The position numbers and the translations under genes are program-made. From contig DKKJ01000376.1 in NCBI GenBank assembly GCA_002455175.1, positions 4,604 to 11,438 on the forward strand: a stretch of DNA of 6,835 nt, in the 5' to 3' direction. Positions within the stretch are counted from its first letter, which is position 1. Each line of letters starts with the position of its first letter. Below are positions 1 to 6,815 of this stretch, one piece after another. The notes beneath the pieces are model-generated. The model did not search any database. It saw nothing but the letters and a program-made list of their open reading frames with translations, and was not told the origin of the DNA. This DNA comes from Opitutaceae bacterium UBA6669. Its GTDB lineage: Bacteria; Verrucomicrobiota; Verrucomicrobiia; Opitutales; Opitutaceae.

Positions 1-61
1 AGAGGAACTTGGCGACGATGCCTACGAGGAGGCCGATCACAAGCATGACGAGGATGGACAT
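1..61 (-). CDS. GlsB/YeaQ/YmgE-like small membrane protein, N-terminal fragment
   Basis: Reading the minus strand from the ATG at 61-59 gives 20 codons, MSILVMLVIGLLVGIVAKFL, before the left edge cuts the gene. This is a single hydrophobic segment with the spaced glycines and the terminal A-K-F/L signature typical of the first helix of the GlsB/YeaQ/YmgE family (also annotated as transglycosylase-associated protein), small inner-membrane proteins of about 80-90 residues linked to stress responses. The frame stays open upstream to an ATG at 190-188, but that extension is polar, unlike the family N-terminus, so the start at 61 is preferred. No Shine-Dalgarno sequence precedes it. It is divergent from the large exported protein gene that starts 234 bp away. 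The family call rests on 20 residues only; it could be another short membrane protein. Confidence 0.5.
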   Translation of the reverse strand, partial: MSILVMLVIGLLVGIVAKFL

Positions 62-295
62 GGTGGGCACAGACCAGCTCCAAACGAGGTTGTTCGCGAT
101 GCGTTGCGAAGGATAAGAAGAGATTCTCAGGAGCAGGGTGAGTAGCTCCGCGTTTTGCCGAATGCGGCTGATCCCACGTGAAAATGCCATGGGTCTGAAG
201 GTGGTCGGTGGCGATCCTCGGTGAACTGGTCGTTGCCGGCCCGTGTGATCTTTAAAGGGTTGCGGCAGGGCGGATTTCTCAAACCGTCATCCGCT
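62..295. other. Divergent intergenic region
   Basis: These 234 bp lie between two divergently transcribed genes and should hold both promoters. I see no convincing -35/-10 pair in either direction. The nearest candidate for the plus-strand gene is a TTTAAA at 251-256 without a good -35 at 16-18 bp. A GTG at 221 would extend the downstream gene in frame by 25 residues, but that extension would bury its signal peptide. Confidence 0.5.
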
Positions 296-2965
296 ATGTT
301 TTCGCGCTGGGAAAAGCTTGGGCTAGGGCTGCTTTGCAGCCTCGTTTTGACGTTCTCCGCCATCGCGGAATCACGGGTGGCACTTCTAGGGGAAACACCT
401 GTGCGCGGAGGTGAACTCCGAGTCGATCGCGGCTATCTTCGATGGAACGAGTCGGAGCGAGCGGAGAAAACGTTGCAACTTTCAGAGGCTCTGCGGCAGC
501 GGGTGGAGTTTTCGGTTGTTCCCGACGCTGATCGTCGAGCGCTGCCCACGGTTGTCACTTTCGAAAGCGAAACCACCGCTTTCAGTTTCGTCCTCTCGGA
601 GGTCGACTCCCGGCATCCCATTTTTCTGCCAGAGGATGGTTTGGTGGTGACCCAAGCGTCGGATCAACGCTCCTATGCCGAGATCGTTCAAGCGATTCGC
701 GCGAGGAAGGGTCTGACCAAGCTGGAGAAGATCGCAGCTGCACCGGAGGCGACGTTTGAGTCAGCCGTTAAGAACGGTCGCGAGATGAAGGTGCAGACCT
801 GGTTGGGTCTAAGTAGGGATATTCGCCTCTTCCGAATCGATCGTCACCTGGAGTCGTTTCAACCGAAGTTCGCTGGATACGATGTTACCCTCCGTGAGAT
901 CCCCCGGCAACCGGCGACCTTTGCCTTTCAGTTTGGACGAGGATGGGGAGCGAGAGATACGCTTCGGCGGTCTCTCGACGACGGCATTCTCCCTGTTTTG
1001 AACGGCGAGATGGAAGATGAGGACGTGCACTATGCGGCGACGCTCTTCACGTCACTGGAAAGTAAACCGCTGACCAACGAGACGCTGCGAGGCACCGATT
1101 TCCTGGTGGCAGATGCGTTTGGGCACGGTCATATGTTCACCCCAGCGCAGGCTGAAACGGAGAAGTCGAAACGTGAAGCGGAACTGGCCGTCGAGGAAGA
1201 GGTGGTTCTCTGTATCCGCGTTGTTGCGACGAACCGAGGCTCCTCACCCAAGTATGCGGTTTTCAAAACGGTCACTCCGTCGCTGGCCACTCCGGTCTCT
1301 CCCCGCTTGCCAGATTGGACCTTCGACCCGGACAAAGGGATGGGCGGGTTTGCGTCAGGCCGTGTCTTTGCGGTCAGCCGTTTCAATGGCGAACCCATGC
1401 GGGCGGAGGAAGTTTCTCTTCTGCTGCAGCCGGGAGAGCAGGCGGTCTTCGAGTGTTTCGTCCCGCATCGTCCGATTCCTAGAGACCGGGCATTTCGGCT
1501 GTCGACTCAATCCTTTGATGAACGCTTGAGAGAGGTCCGCGAATTCTGGGGGAAGAGATTGGCGTCGGCGGCGACGTGGAAACTTCCAGAGTCTCGGATT
1601 CGCGATATGGTGCGCGCGGGAATTCTTCATCTCGATTTGATCACGTACGGTCGCGAACCTGAGGGAGTGTTGCTCCCGGCGATCGGTCTGTACACGGCGA
1701 TTGGCTCGGAAAGTGCGCCGATCATTCAGTTCTTTGATTCGATCGGCTGGCATGGCGTTGCCGAGCGCGCGATTGATTTCTTTTTGGAGAAGCAGCGTGA
1801 AGACGGCTTCATGCAAAATTTCAATGGGTACATGCTCGAAACGGGTGCAGTGCTCTGGACGATGGGGGAGCATTACCGCTACACGAAGAACGACAGTTGG
1901 CTGGCCCGCGTTCATCCGAAGGTCACCAAAGCGTGGACATTCATCCGAGACTGGCGCGCTCGAAATCTTCAGCCAGACTTGCAGGGGAATGGGTACGGCA
2001 TGCTGGATGGAAAAACCGCGGATCCCGATGATCCGTTCCGGTCTTTCATGTTGAATGGATACGCTTATCTGGGCTTGGCGAGAACAGCCGAAATGCTAAA
2101 GGACCATGCGCCAGAGGAAGCCGCGCAATGCCGGGAGGTGGCAGAGCTCCTGAAAGGCGATATCCGTGCGACCTTGGAGGCAATGATGAAACGTTCACCG
2201 GTCATTCCCTTGGGCAACGGTGCCTGGGGACGCAGCGCGCCGCCGTGGACCTCCTATCGCGGACCCGTGATGCTTCACGCGGACGGAGGGCGGTGGTTTA
2301 CGCATGGCACCATGACGGCGCGGGATTCGCTTCTCGGACCCCTCTATCTGGTGTACCAAGAAGTGGTCTCCCCGCACGAGCGGATGGGCCGTGAACTACT
2401 GGAAATGCACAGCGAACTGATGCTTCGCGATAATGTGGCGTTCAGCCAACCGTACTACAGCCGTCATCCTTGGGTGCATCTGCGACGCGGCGAAGTGAAG
2501 GCGTTTCTTCAAGCGTGGTACGGCGCGATGTCGACCCTCGCTGATCCAGAAACGCACACCTTTGAAGAACATTACTTCCCGGCCACCGCGCACAAAACCC
2601 ATGAGGAAGCGTGGTTTCTTATGGAGACGCGCTGGATGCTCTATCTCGAGCAAGACCAAACGCTCAAGCTGATGTCAGGTATTCCGCGTTCGTACCTTCG
2701 CCCGGGCGCAGAAGTCGGAGTATCCGGAGCAAGGACCTACTTTGGAGCGCTCGATTTTACTGCGACTGTCTCCTCCGATGGGAACGAAGTGCGTGTGCGT
2801 ATCGCCTGTCCGGATTCACGACGTCCAGAGAAGGTATGGATTCGGGTGCCACACCCACAGGAGTCTAAAGCGCGGAGCGTCCAGGGTGGAAGCTATCTAC
2901 CCGACGATGAAGCGGTGCTTGTCGATGCCTTTTCAGGAAAGGCGGAGATCGTGGTGCGCTTTTGA
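296..2965 (+). CDS. Exported six-hairpin glycosidase-like protein
   Basis: This encodes 889 residues from the ATG at 296. A GTG at 221 would add 25 residues, but the ATG places a normal signal peptide at the N-terminus: basic residues, a hydrophobic stretch at about 8-24, and an A-I-A cleavage motif at 22-24 before E25. Residues ~25-420 look beta-rich and include a D-G-I-L-P-V-L segment of the kind seen before catalytic barrels. Residues ~430-800 look like an alpha/alpha barrel. Supporting motifs are D503-G-F-M-Q followed by E515-T-G-A-V-L-W and E525-H-Y, N565-G-Y-G-M-L-D571 followed by D576-P-D-D-P, and F756-E-E-H-Y with a later H-E-E-A-W-F segment. Residues ~810-889 form a beta domain with W848-I-R-V-P-H-P, as in accessory domains of GH127-like enzymes. 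The acidic residues in these motifs are candidate catalytic groups, but I cannot assign them. The likely role is cleavage of a plant or microbial polysaccharide outside the inner membrane. I cannot assign a GH family or substrate. The frame is intact and no Shine-Dalgarno sequence is visible. Confidence 0.72.
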   Translation: MFSRWEKLGLGLLCSLVLTFSAIAESRVALLGETPVRGGELRVDRGYLRWNESERAEKTLQLSEALRQRVEFSVVPDADRRALPTVVTFESETTAFSFVLSEVDSRHPIFLPEDGLVVTQASDQRSYAEIVQAIRARKGLTKLEKIAAAPEATFESAVKNGREMKVQTWLGLSRDIRLFRIDRHLESFQPKFAGYDVTLREIPRQPATFAFQFGRGWGARDTLRRSLDDGILPVLNGEMEDEDVHYAATLFTSLESKPLTNETLRGTDFLVADAFGHGHMFTPAQAETEKSKREAELAVEEEVVLCIRVVATNRGSSPKYAVFKTVTPSLATPVSPRLPDWTFDPDKGMGGFASGRVFAVSRFNGEPMRAEEVSLLLQPGEQAVFECFVPHRPIPRDRAFRLSTQSFDERLREVREFWGKRLASAATWKLPESRIRDMVRAGILHLDLITYGREPEGVLLPAIGLYTAIGSESAPIIQFFDSIGWHGVAERAIDFFLEKQREDGFMQNFNGYMLETGAVLWTMGEHYRYTKNDSWLARVHPKVTKAWTFIRDWRARNLQPDLQGNGYGMLDGKTADPDDPFRSFMLNGYAYLGLARTAEMLKDHAPEEAAQCREVAELLKGDIRATLEAMMKRSPVIPLGNGAWGRSAPPWTSYRGPVMLHADGGRWFTHGTMTARDSLLGPLYLVYQEVVSPHERMGRELLEMHSELMLRDNVAFSQPYYSRHPWVHLRRGEVKAFLQAWYGAMSTLADPETHTFEEHYFPATAHKTHEEAWFLMETRWMLYLEQDQTLKLMSGIPRSYLRPGAEVGVSGARTYFGALDFTATVSSDGNEVRVRIACPDSRRPEKVWIRVPHPQESKARSVQGGSYLPDDEAVLVDAFSGKAEIVVRF

Positions 2966-2972
2966 AAAAGAA

Positions 2973-2987
2973 CGCCTCTTGGCGGAC
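2973..2987 (+). terminator. Weak terminator-like hairpin after the glycosidase-like gene
   Basis: Seven bases after the stop codon, CGCC (2973-2976) and GGCG (2981-2984) can pair around a TCTT loop. An A-rich run precedes the stem and a short ACTTT follows it. Four base pairs and only three T residues are marginal for an intrinsic terminator. Confidence 0.2.
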
Positions 2988-3014
2988 TTTGATCAGCGGG
3001 TACCGAAACCCAAA

Positions 3015-3038
3015 TTGACCGGCGATCCAACAGGTCAA
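3015..3038. repeat. TTGACC-N12-GGTCAA inverted repeat
   Basis: TTGACC at 3015-3020 is perfectly inverted as GGTCAA at 3033-3038, with 12 bases between. It lies in the spacer between the two exported-protein genes, about 180 bp before the second start. It could be an operator for a dimeric regulator or a small RNA stem. No -10 element is obviously placed next to it. Confidence 0.3.
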
Positions 3039-3218
3039 AACACGGCTTGATTCCTTTTCCGGGCTTCCCGACTACCGGTTTTCGCTGCCTCGGAGCGTGG
3101 CATTCATCGACTCGCCGTGGTACTTCTGGAGATCGGAGATTATCAGGCATCGCGGTTGCTTACGCTCTCTCGATTCGAACTGCGATTCCCAACGTTGCTC
3201 AACCCTTCCTTTCTCCCC

Positions 3219-3668
3219 ATGCTCTCATCTCCTCGTTCCGCTCTATTCGCGAACGGTTTTCGCTTTTTTTCACTCCGACGAATCGCCCTCGGTGCGGCAT
3301 TCCTGTTTTTCGCCTGGTTCGCTACCGCGGCCGAACCCCGGGTGACCGAGTCGTTCAGTCTCGAGATTCGCGGGCTGCCCCTCGATCACCAAGGTCCCCA
3401 GGTCGTCGACGTGTTTCTTAAGCTGACCTACGTCGAAGGCATCGCACCTGCGGATTATCCCGATTTCGAGGTCATCGAACGGGAAGTCAAAGTGTTTCTG
3501 GCGAAGTATCCAAACGAAAAGGACTACATCGAAATCGTGAACAAGAAACTTTGCCTCGATCTGCTCAAGCGCTACCCGGTGGTCACCGTAGTAGCGATCG
3601 ACGTGAAGACCTATCCGACGATGACCGTACCCTATGCGCACGTTTCGCATGTGATCGCCTCCCGATGA
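3219..3668 (+). CDS. Exported small protein, possible tunnelling-fold (FolB-like) domain
   Basis: This encodes 149 residues from the ATG at 3219. An in-frame GTG at 3117 would add 34 residues with no sign of function. The N-terminus has R20-R21, a hydrophobic run at about 22-36 and an A-T-A-A stretch before E39, so an exported mature protein of ~111 residues is predicted. The arginine pair lacks the rest of a good Tat motif. I do not recognise a named family. The mature part has the order strand (46-51), strand (62-72), helix (82-96), helix (102-118), strand (122-130), strand (140-147). That order matches dihydroneopterin aldolase-type T-fold proteins. D102-Y-I-E105-I-V-N-K lies where FolB proteins carry their conserved pterin-anchoring Glu, and K130 before P133 lies near the FolB Lys-Pro motif. 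A fold resemblance is inferred, not shown, and the enzymatic role is unknown. The alternative is an unrelated alpha/beta periplasmic protein. It lies 253 bp after the glycosidase-like gene. Sixteen pyrimidines precede its ATG instead of a Shine-Dalgarno sequence. Confidence 0.65.
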   Translation: MLSSPRSALFANGFRFFSLRRIALGAAFLFFAWFATAAEPRVTESFSLEIRGLPLDHQGPQVVDVFLKLTYVEGIAPADYPDFEVIEREVKVFLAKYPNEKDYIEIVNKKLCLDLLKRYPVVTVVAIDVKTYPTMTVPYAHVSHVIASR

Positions 3669-4007
3669 GCCCTCTTTCGATGGGAAAAATGGTCTTCGCT
3701 ACCTCGATCAGTTGGCTAACGTTTGTCACGTTTCAGAGGTAACGTCGCGCGTGGGGAGACTCAAAGTCGCGCCCTTACCTGGATGGCTGATTCGATTTTA
3801 GTCGATTTGAACGTGCGCCTGATACCGATTTTGCTTCGACAAAAAGTGGAAAGCGGCTCGCGGTTGGGCTGGTGAGTGAGAAGTGCGGTTTGACCGAATG
3901 GCCCCGTCGGGCATGCGGCGTAATATTTCCACGTTGTCGTGGCGATTGCTTCTGATGCCATTTAGCGCGAACTCAGAAGTGCTCCTTTATTCCGAAGATG
4001 AAGGCGC
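3669..4007. other. Gene-free spacer between convergent genes
   Basis: These 339 bp separate the stop of the small exported protein from the stop of the minus-strand permease. The open frames here are short and have protein-unlike composition. I found no strong bidirectional terminator. The best inverted repeats are a 6-bp AGGTAA/TTACCT pair at 3737-3742 and 3776-3781, with a long loop, and a 5-bp AGCGC/GCGCT pair at about 3964 and 4004. Neither is followed by a T-run. Confidence 0.5.
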
Positions 4008-6386
4008 TTAGCCGCTCTGGCTTAACGTGCGAACGACATCGAGCCTCCAGAACTTGTACAAGGGAAGGCACAGTCCCGCGAGAACGATGGTGATCAGCGC
4101 TGCGAATGCGACGGCAACGGATAAGGGATCCATCGGTGCGAGGACAATGCCGACAGCGGCCATGACCGGTCGCGCGCTCCACGTCAGGGCAAAGCCCAAA
4201 ACGATACCGAACACGGCTCCTTTGAGGTAGCGTGTCAAATGCGCGCGCATGAGGTGGGGAAGTGTCGCTCCTAACGCCTGCCGAATCGCCGCGTCGCGCA
4301 GGGTTTGCGCAGCAGTGTACGCGGAAAAGAAGGAGAGGCCGCAACTCGTCACCAACGTGGCAAAGCCAGCGAGCCAGAGTACCACGCGAACAGCCGTCGC
4401 CAAGTCCGCGGCGACGAGTCCGAGTTGGTCACGTCCCGAGCGCAACGCCGGCAGTGTCTTGTGTGGCCAGACGTCACGGAGACTGTCTTCAATGGCACGG
4501 CGTATCGCGGCTGAGTCTTGGTTCACAGCAATGTGGAACGTGAGCGAGGTCGGACTCCCGAGGCCCCAGATAGTATAGACCGTCGGTTCGATGGCCGCAC
4601 CGCCGGACTTCGTTGGGACGTCGTCCACAATACCGACGATCGTGTGAGGTTGCGCGTTCGCCCACTGTTTCATCGACTGGCCCAGCGCATCGCCATTGGG
4701 CCAATAGCGCCGCGCAAGGGCTGAATTGATGACCAGCACTTTGGCCGAAGCGGCCAGTTCTTGAGGTGTGAAGCCGCGGCCCTGTAGAATTCGGATTCCC
4801 GCCGCCTCGAAATAACCGTCGCCGGCGACAAGCCACTGGGCGGTGCCTTTGTCTGACTCGAGATTCGGATCTCGCTCGCGCACGACGACATTGGTCCCGC
4901 CCGCGCCGCCCATCGGGGCTGCCGAGGCGCCACCGGCAGCCACCACGCCGGGTACGGCACGCAAGCGCGCAAGGTACTTATCGGCGACCGCCACGCGGGT
5001 ATCCTGCAATCCCAGGTTGCGAAAATTGATCTCGAACAGAAGCAGGTTGTCGGTCCGGAAGGGATACGACTTGTTCGCAAGCGTGTGCAAAGCGTCGACG
5101 AAGCTTGTGGCCGTCGTCACGAGAAAGAGGGCGATCGCGATTTGCGCTGCAAAGAGTGTGTTGAACATGGCCTGTCGACGTGGCGCGGTCGTCTGCTCCT
5201 TCATCACGGAGATGACCTCGACCCGTCCCGCATCACGCCAGGCGAGCAGCCAGACCACCAATGCGGCTCCAACGACTGCCGCCGCGACGATGGCGGCACT
5301 GCCAAATTCGATGTGCACTCCCGCCGAGGACGCTAGCGACTCGAGGCCTGGATCAAGGGAGAGCAGGCGCAGCAGTACTGCACCCAGCCCGATGCCCACG
5401 ACCAAAGCCAACAGGACCACCACTGCTAACTCGCCCAGCAACCAGCCTCCGAGGTGGGCACGCGTCGCACCAATTGCCACCCGCACCGCGATTTCACGCC
5501 GCCGGCCCAGCAGCCGTACGAGGGTCAGTGCGAAAAAATTGGTGAATGCCAGCGCGAAAAGGACCCACACCAACGCTCCCAACAGCACCATGGTACGTGC
5601 GGTGCCATCGAGGCCGTACCGAAAAGCGGAGAATGACTGGGCGTAAAACTTTAACCCGTGGTTGACCTTGATATTCTCTTGGTGGATCTGCTCGCCGATG
5701 GTGGCGACTTCGGCATTGGCGGTGGGGAGTGTCACCTGGGGTTTCAGCCGGGCGACCACGAGCTGCGATTGGGAGCCGCGATTCGTCGTCAACCATTTGG
5801 GACTCACCGCCGCCGATTGTGCGACCGGGATCCAGAGGTCGGCTGCGAACGTGCGGTCTACTCCGCGAAAACCTTTCGGCAGAATCCCAATCACCGTAAA
5901 GGGCAGGGTATTAATCTGAATCGCGGATCCTAATTCTAACTGAAGTTTTCGACTCAGCTCCGCCGTGATCACCGCGACCGGCGCCGCACCCGCGACATCG
6001 TCCTCGGGACCGAACCGGCGCCCACGGTCTGCGCCGATGTGAAGCGTGGGAAAAAATGATCCGCTCGCCACCCCGCACCTCACTTGGGCGAGGTCGCCGG
6101 CGTTGGTCAGTGCGGCCCGGCCCGAGGTGTAAAACGACGCTACCGAACTGAACGACGTGCTGCGCTCTGCGATATCCTTGTAATCGGGAAAACTCATCTG
6201 GCCGCCTCTGAGCGAACTGCGGATGAAGGCCAGTTCAGCGGGTGCCCGAGCCGATGGTGGGCTCAGCAACACCGCATCGAGCACCGCCATGATAGCCACC
6301 TGTGCGGCAATGCTCACCCCGAGGACGAGCACGCTCACAACCAGATAAGCGGGACGCGACACGAGGGGGCGAAAGAAAGGAGACAT
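4008..6386 (-). CDS. Orphan duplicated MacB/FtsX ABC transporter permease (ADOP type)
   Basis: This encodes 792 residues from the ATG at 6386-6384; the stop is TAA at 4010-4008. It is two tandem copies of the MacB permease unit. Copy 1 has a membrane segment at ~12-37, a MacB_PCD-type periplasmic domain at ~45-260 (V-A-V-I at 137-140, P-F-T-V-I-G-I at 162-168, G-F-R-G-V at 172-176), then membrane segments at ~265-290, 313-341 and 361-383. Copy 2 has segments at ~407-432, 658-690, 722-749 and 754-777 around a second periplasmic domain. That domain carries the hallmarks Y525-F, G536-R-G-F-T, V551-I-N-S-A-L-A-R-R-Y-W-P-N-G-D and I583-V-G-I-V-D-D-V. The FtsX coupling region is clear in copy 1 (R297-E-I-A-V-R-V-A-I-G-A) and weaker in copy 2 (R697-D-A-A-I-R-Q-A-L-G-A). 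This layout is that of the Acidobacteria/Opitutaceae ADOP family, which usually lacks a linked ATPase gene. None is visible here, nor an HlyD-type fusion protein. Transport of a small molecule or lipoprotein, or mechanotransmission, is possible; the substrate is unknown. No Shine-Dalgarno sequence is visible before the ATG. Confidence 0.9.
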   Translation of the reverse strand: MSPFFRPLVSRPAYLVVSVLVLGVSIAAQVAIMAVLDAVLLSPPSARAPAELAFIRSSLRGGQMSFPDYKDIAERSTSFSSVASFYTSGRAALTNAGDLAQVRCGVASGSFFPTLHIGADRGRRFGPEDDVAGAAPVAVITAELSRKLQLELGSAIQINTLPFTVIGILPKGFRGVDRTFAADLWIPVAQSAAVSPKWLTTNRGSQSQLVVARLKPQVTLPTANAEVATIGEQIHQENIKVNHGLKFYAQSFSAFRYGLDGTARTMVLLGALVWVLFALAFTNFFALTLVRLLGRRREIAVRVAIGATRAHLGGWLLGELAVVVLLALVVGIGLGAVLLRLLSLDPGLESLASSAGVHIEFGSAAIVAAAVVGAALVVWLLAWRDAGRVEVISVMKEQTTAPRRQAMFNTLFAAQIAIALFLVTTATSFVDALHTLANKSYPFRTDNLLLFEINFRNLGLQDTRVAVADKYLARLRAVPGVVAAGGASAAPMGGAGGTNVVVRERDPNLESDKGTAQWLVAGDGYFEAAGIRILQGRGFTPQELAASAKVLVINSALARRYWPNGDALGQSMKQWANAQPHTIVGIVDDVPTKSGGAAIEPTVYTIWGLGSPTSLTFHIAVNQDSAAIRRAIEDSLRDVWPHKTLPALRSGRDQLGLVAADLATAVRVVLWLAGFATLVTSCGLSFFSAYTAAQTLRDAAIRQALGATLPHLMRAHLTRYLKGAVFGIVLGFALTWSARPVMAAVGIVLAPMDPLSVAVAFAALITIVLAGLCLPLYKFWRLDVVRTLSQSG

Positions 6387-6722
6387 GGCGCCGAGGGGGT
6401 GGGGTGGCGAAATGGATCGCCGTCCAGCTCACTGCGACGGGAACATGGGCGCGAGTGGAAACTAATCGGAACTTGCTCACCGCTGCCGCGTGCGGGCCAG
6501 CACAGTATTAAAGCGTGAGGTATCAGGCACCGTCCTTGAAGACTGGAACTGTACAGTTTCTCGATCACGGCAAAAGAAATCAGCAACGCGCCATGCGAAC
6601 CGCGGCCGGCATCGAACTGACCGGGCGTAGTCGGCGGCCTGTCGCGTCCTCCCCGCCCCTTGAACGCCTTATAACTTAATAACGCTGAACGTTAGTAACG
6701 CGTTGCGTAACTACCCCACTGA
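6387..6722. other. Upstream region of the permease, no gene seen
   Basis: These 336 bp contain no frame with protein-like composition on either strand. On the minus strand a TTTAAT/TAATAC stretch at 6505-6512 is a possible -10 element for the permease, but the nearest -35-like TTCAAG (6535-6540) is too far away. The region also holds the 12-bp palindrome at 6547-6558 and the first hairpin of the cluster at 6693-6713. Confidence 0.45.
6547..6558. promoter_or_regulatory. 12-bp perfect palindrome, possible operator
   Basis: AACTGTACAGTT reads the same on both strands. It lies 161 bp before the permease start and about 35 bp upstream, on the minus strand, of the weak -10-like stretch at 6505-6512. 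A TGTACA core is common in operators of dimeric winged-helix regulators (GntR and PadR types), and ADOP permeases are often linked to PadR-family genes. No regulator gene is in this window. One or two 12-bp palindromes are expected by chance in 6.8 kb, so only its position supports it. Confidence 0.25.
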
Positions 6723-6815
6723 CTAGCGGGTTTCCACCCCTGTAGACCCTAGGGGCTTCCCGTAGAGTTCAGCGATGCGCTGGAAGTTACCCGTGAATGG
6801 CGTAGGTTGACGGGT
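6693..6815. repeat. Cluster of four consecutive inverted repeats
   Basis: Four potential hairpins sit nearly end to end. The first pairs 6693-6701 with 6705-6713, eight of nine positions, around a GTT loop. The second pairs CTA and CGGG (6723-6730, one bulged G) with CCCG and TAG (6759-6765), and encloses CCCC (6737-6740) paired with GGGG (6752-6755). The third pairs CAGCG (6770-6774) with CGCTG (6778-6782) around ATG, extended by TT/AA across a bulge. The fourth pairs ACCCGT (6789-6794) with ACGGGT (6810-6815). This could be a structured RNA, a REP-like element or a mobile-element end. The cluster overlaps a possible minus-strand coding end, so the pairing might be partly coincidental. Confidence 0.4.

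Noticed and set aside
1355..1915. 186-codon minus-strand open frame inside the glycosidase-like gene
   Set aside because: It is antisense to a convincing intact gene, and its composition is arginine-rich with no recognisable motif, as expected of a shadow frame.
3166..3192. tRNA T-arm-like GATTCGAAC in the spacer before the small exported protein
   Set aside because: The flanking bases cannot form the 5-bp T stem on either strand and no acceptor or anticodon arm follows.
3761..3961. 66-codon minus-strand open frame in the spacer between convergent genes
   Set aside because: No hydrophobic pattern, motif or ribosome binding site; its length is unremarkable for this base composition.
4843..5646. 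267-codon plus-strand open frame opposite the permease
   Set aside because: It is rich in Ser, Thr, Arg, Ala and Pro without domain signals and is fully antisense to a well-supported permease.
6084..6518. 144-codon plus-strand open frame overlapping the permease start
   Set aside because: It mostly mirrors the permease coding strand, and its continuation into the upstream region shows no protein-like pattern.
6671..6713. Integron attC-like core sites (repeated TAAC/GTTAG words)
   Set aside because: The words do not fit the RYYYAAC and GTTRRRY core consensus at both ends, and no gene cassette or integrase is visible.
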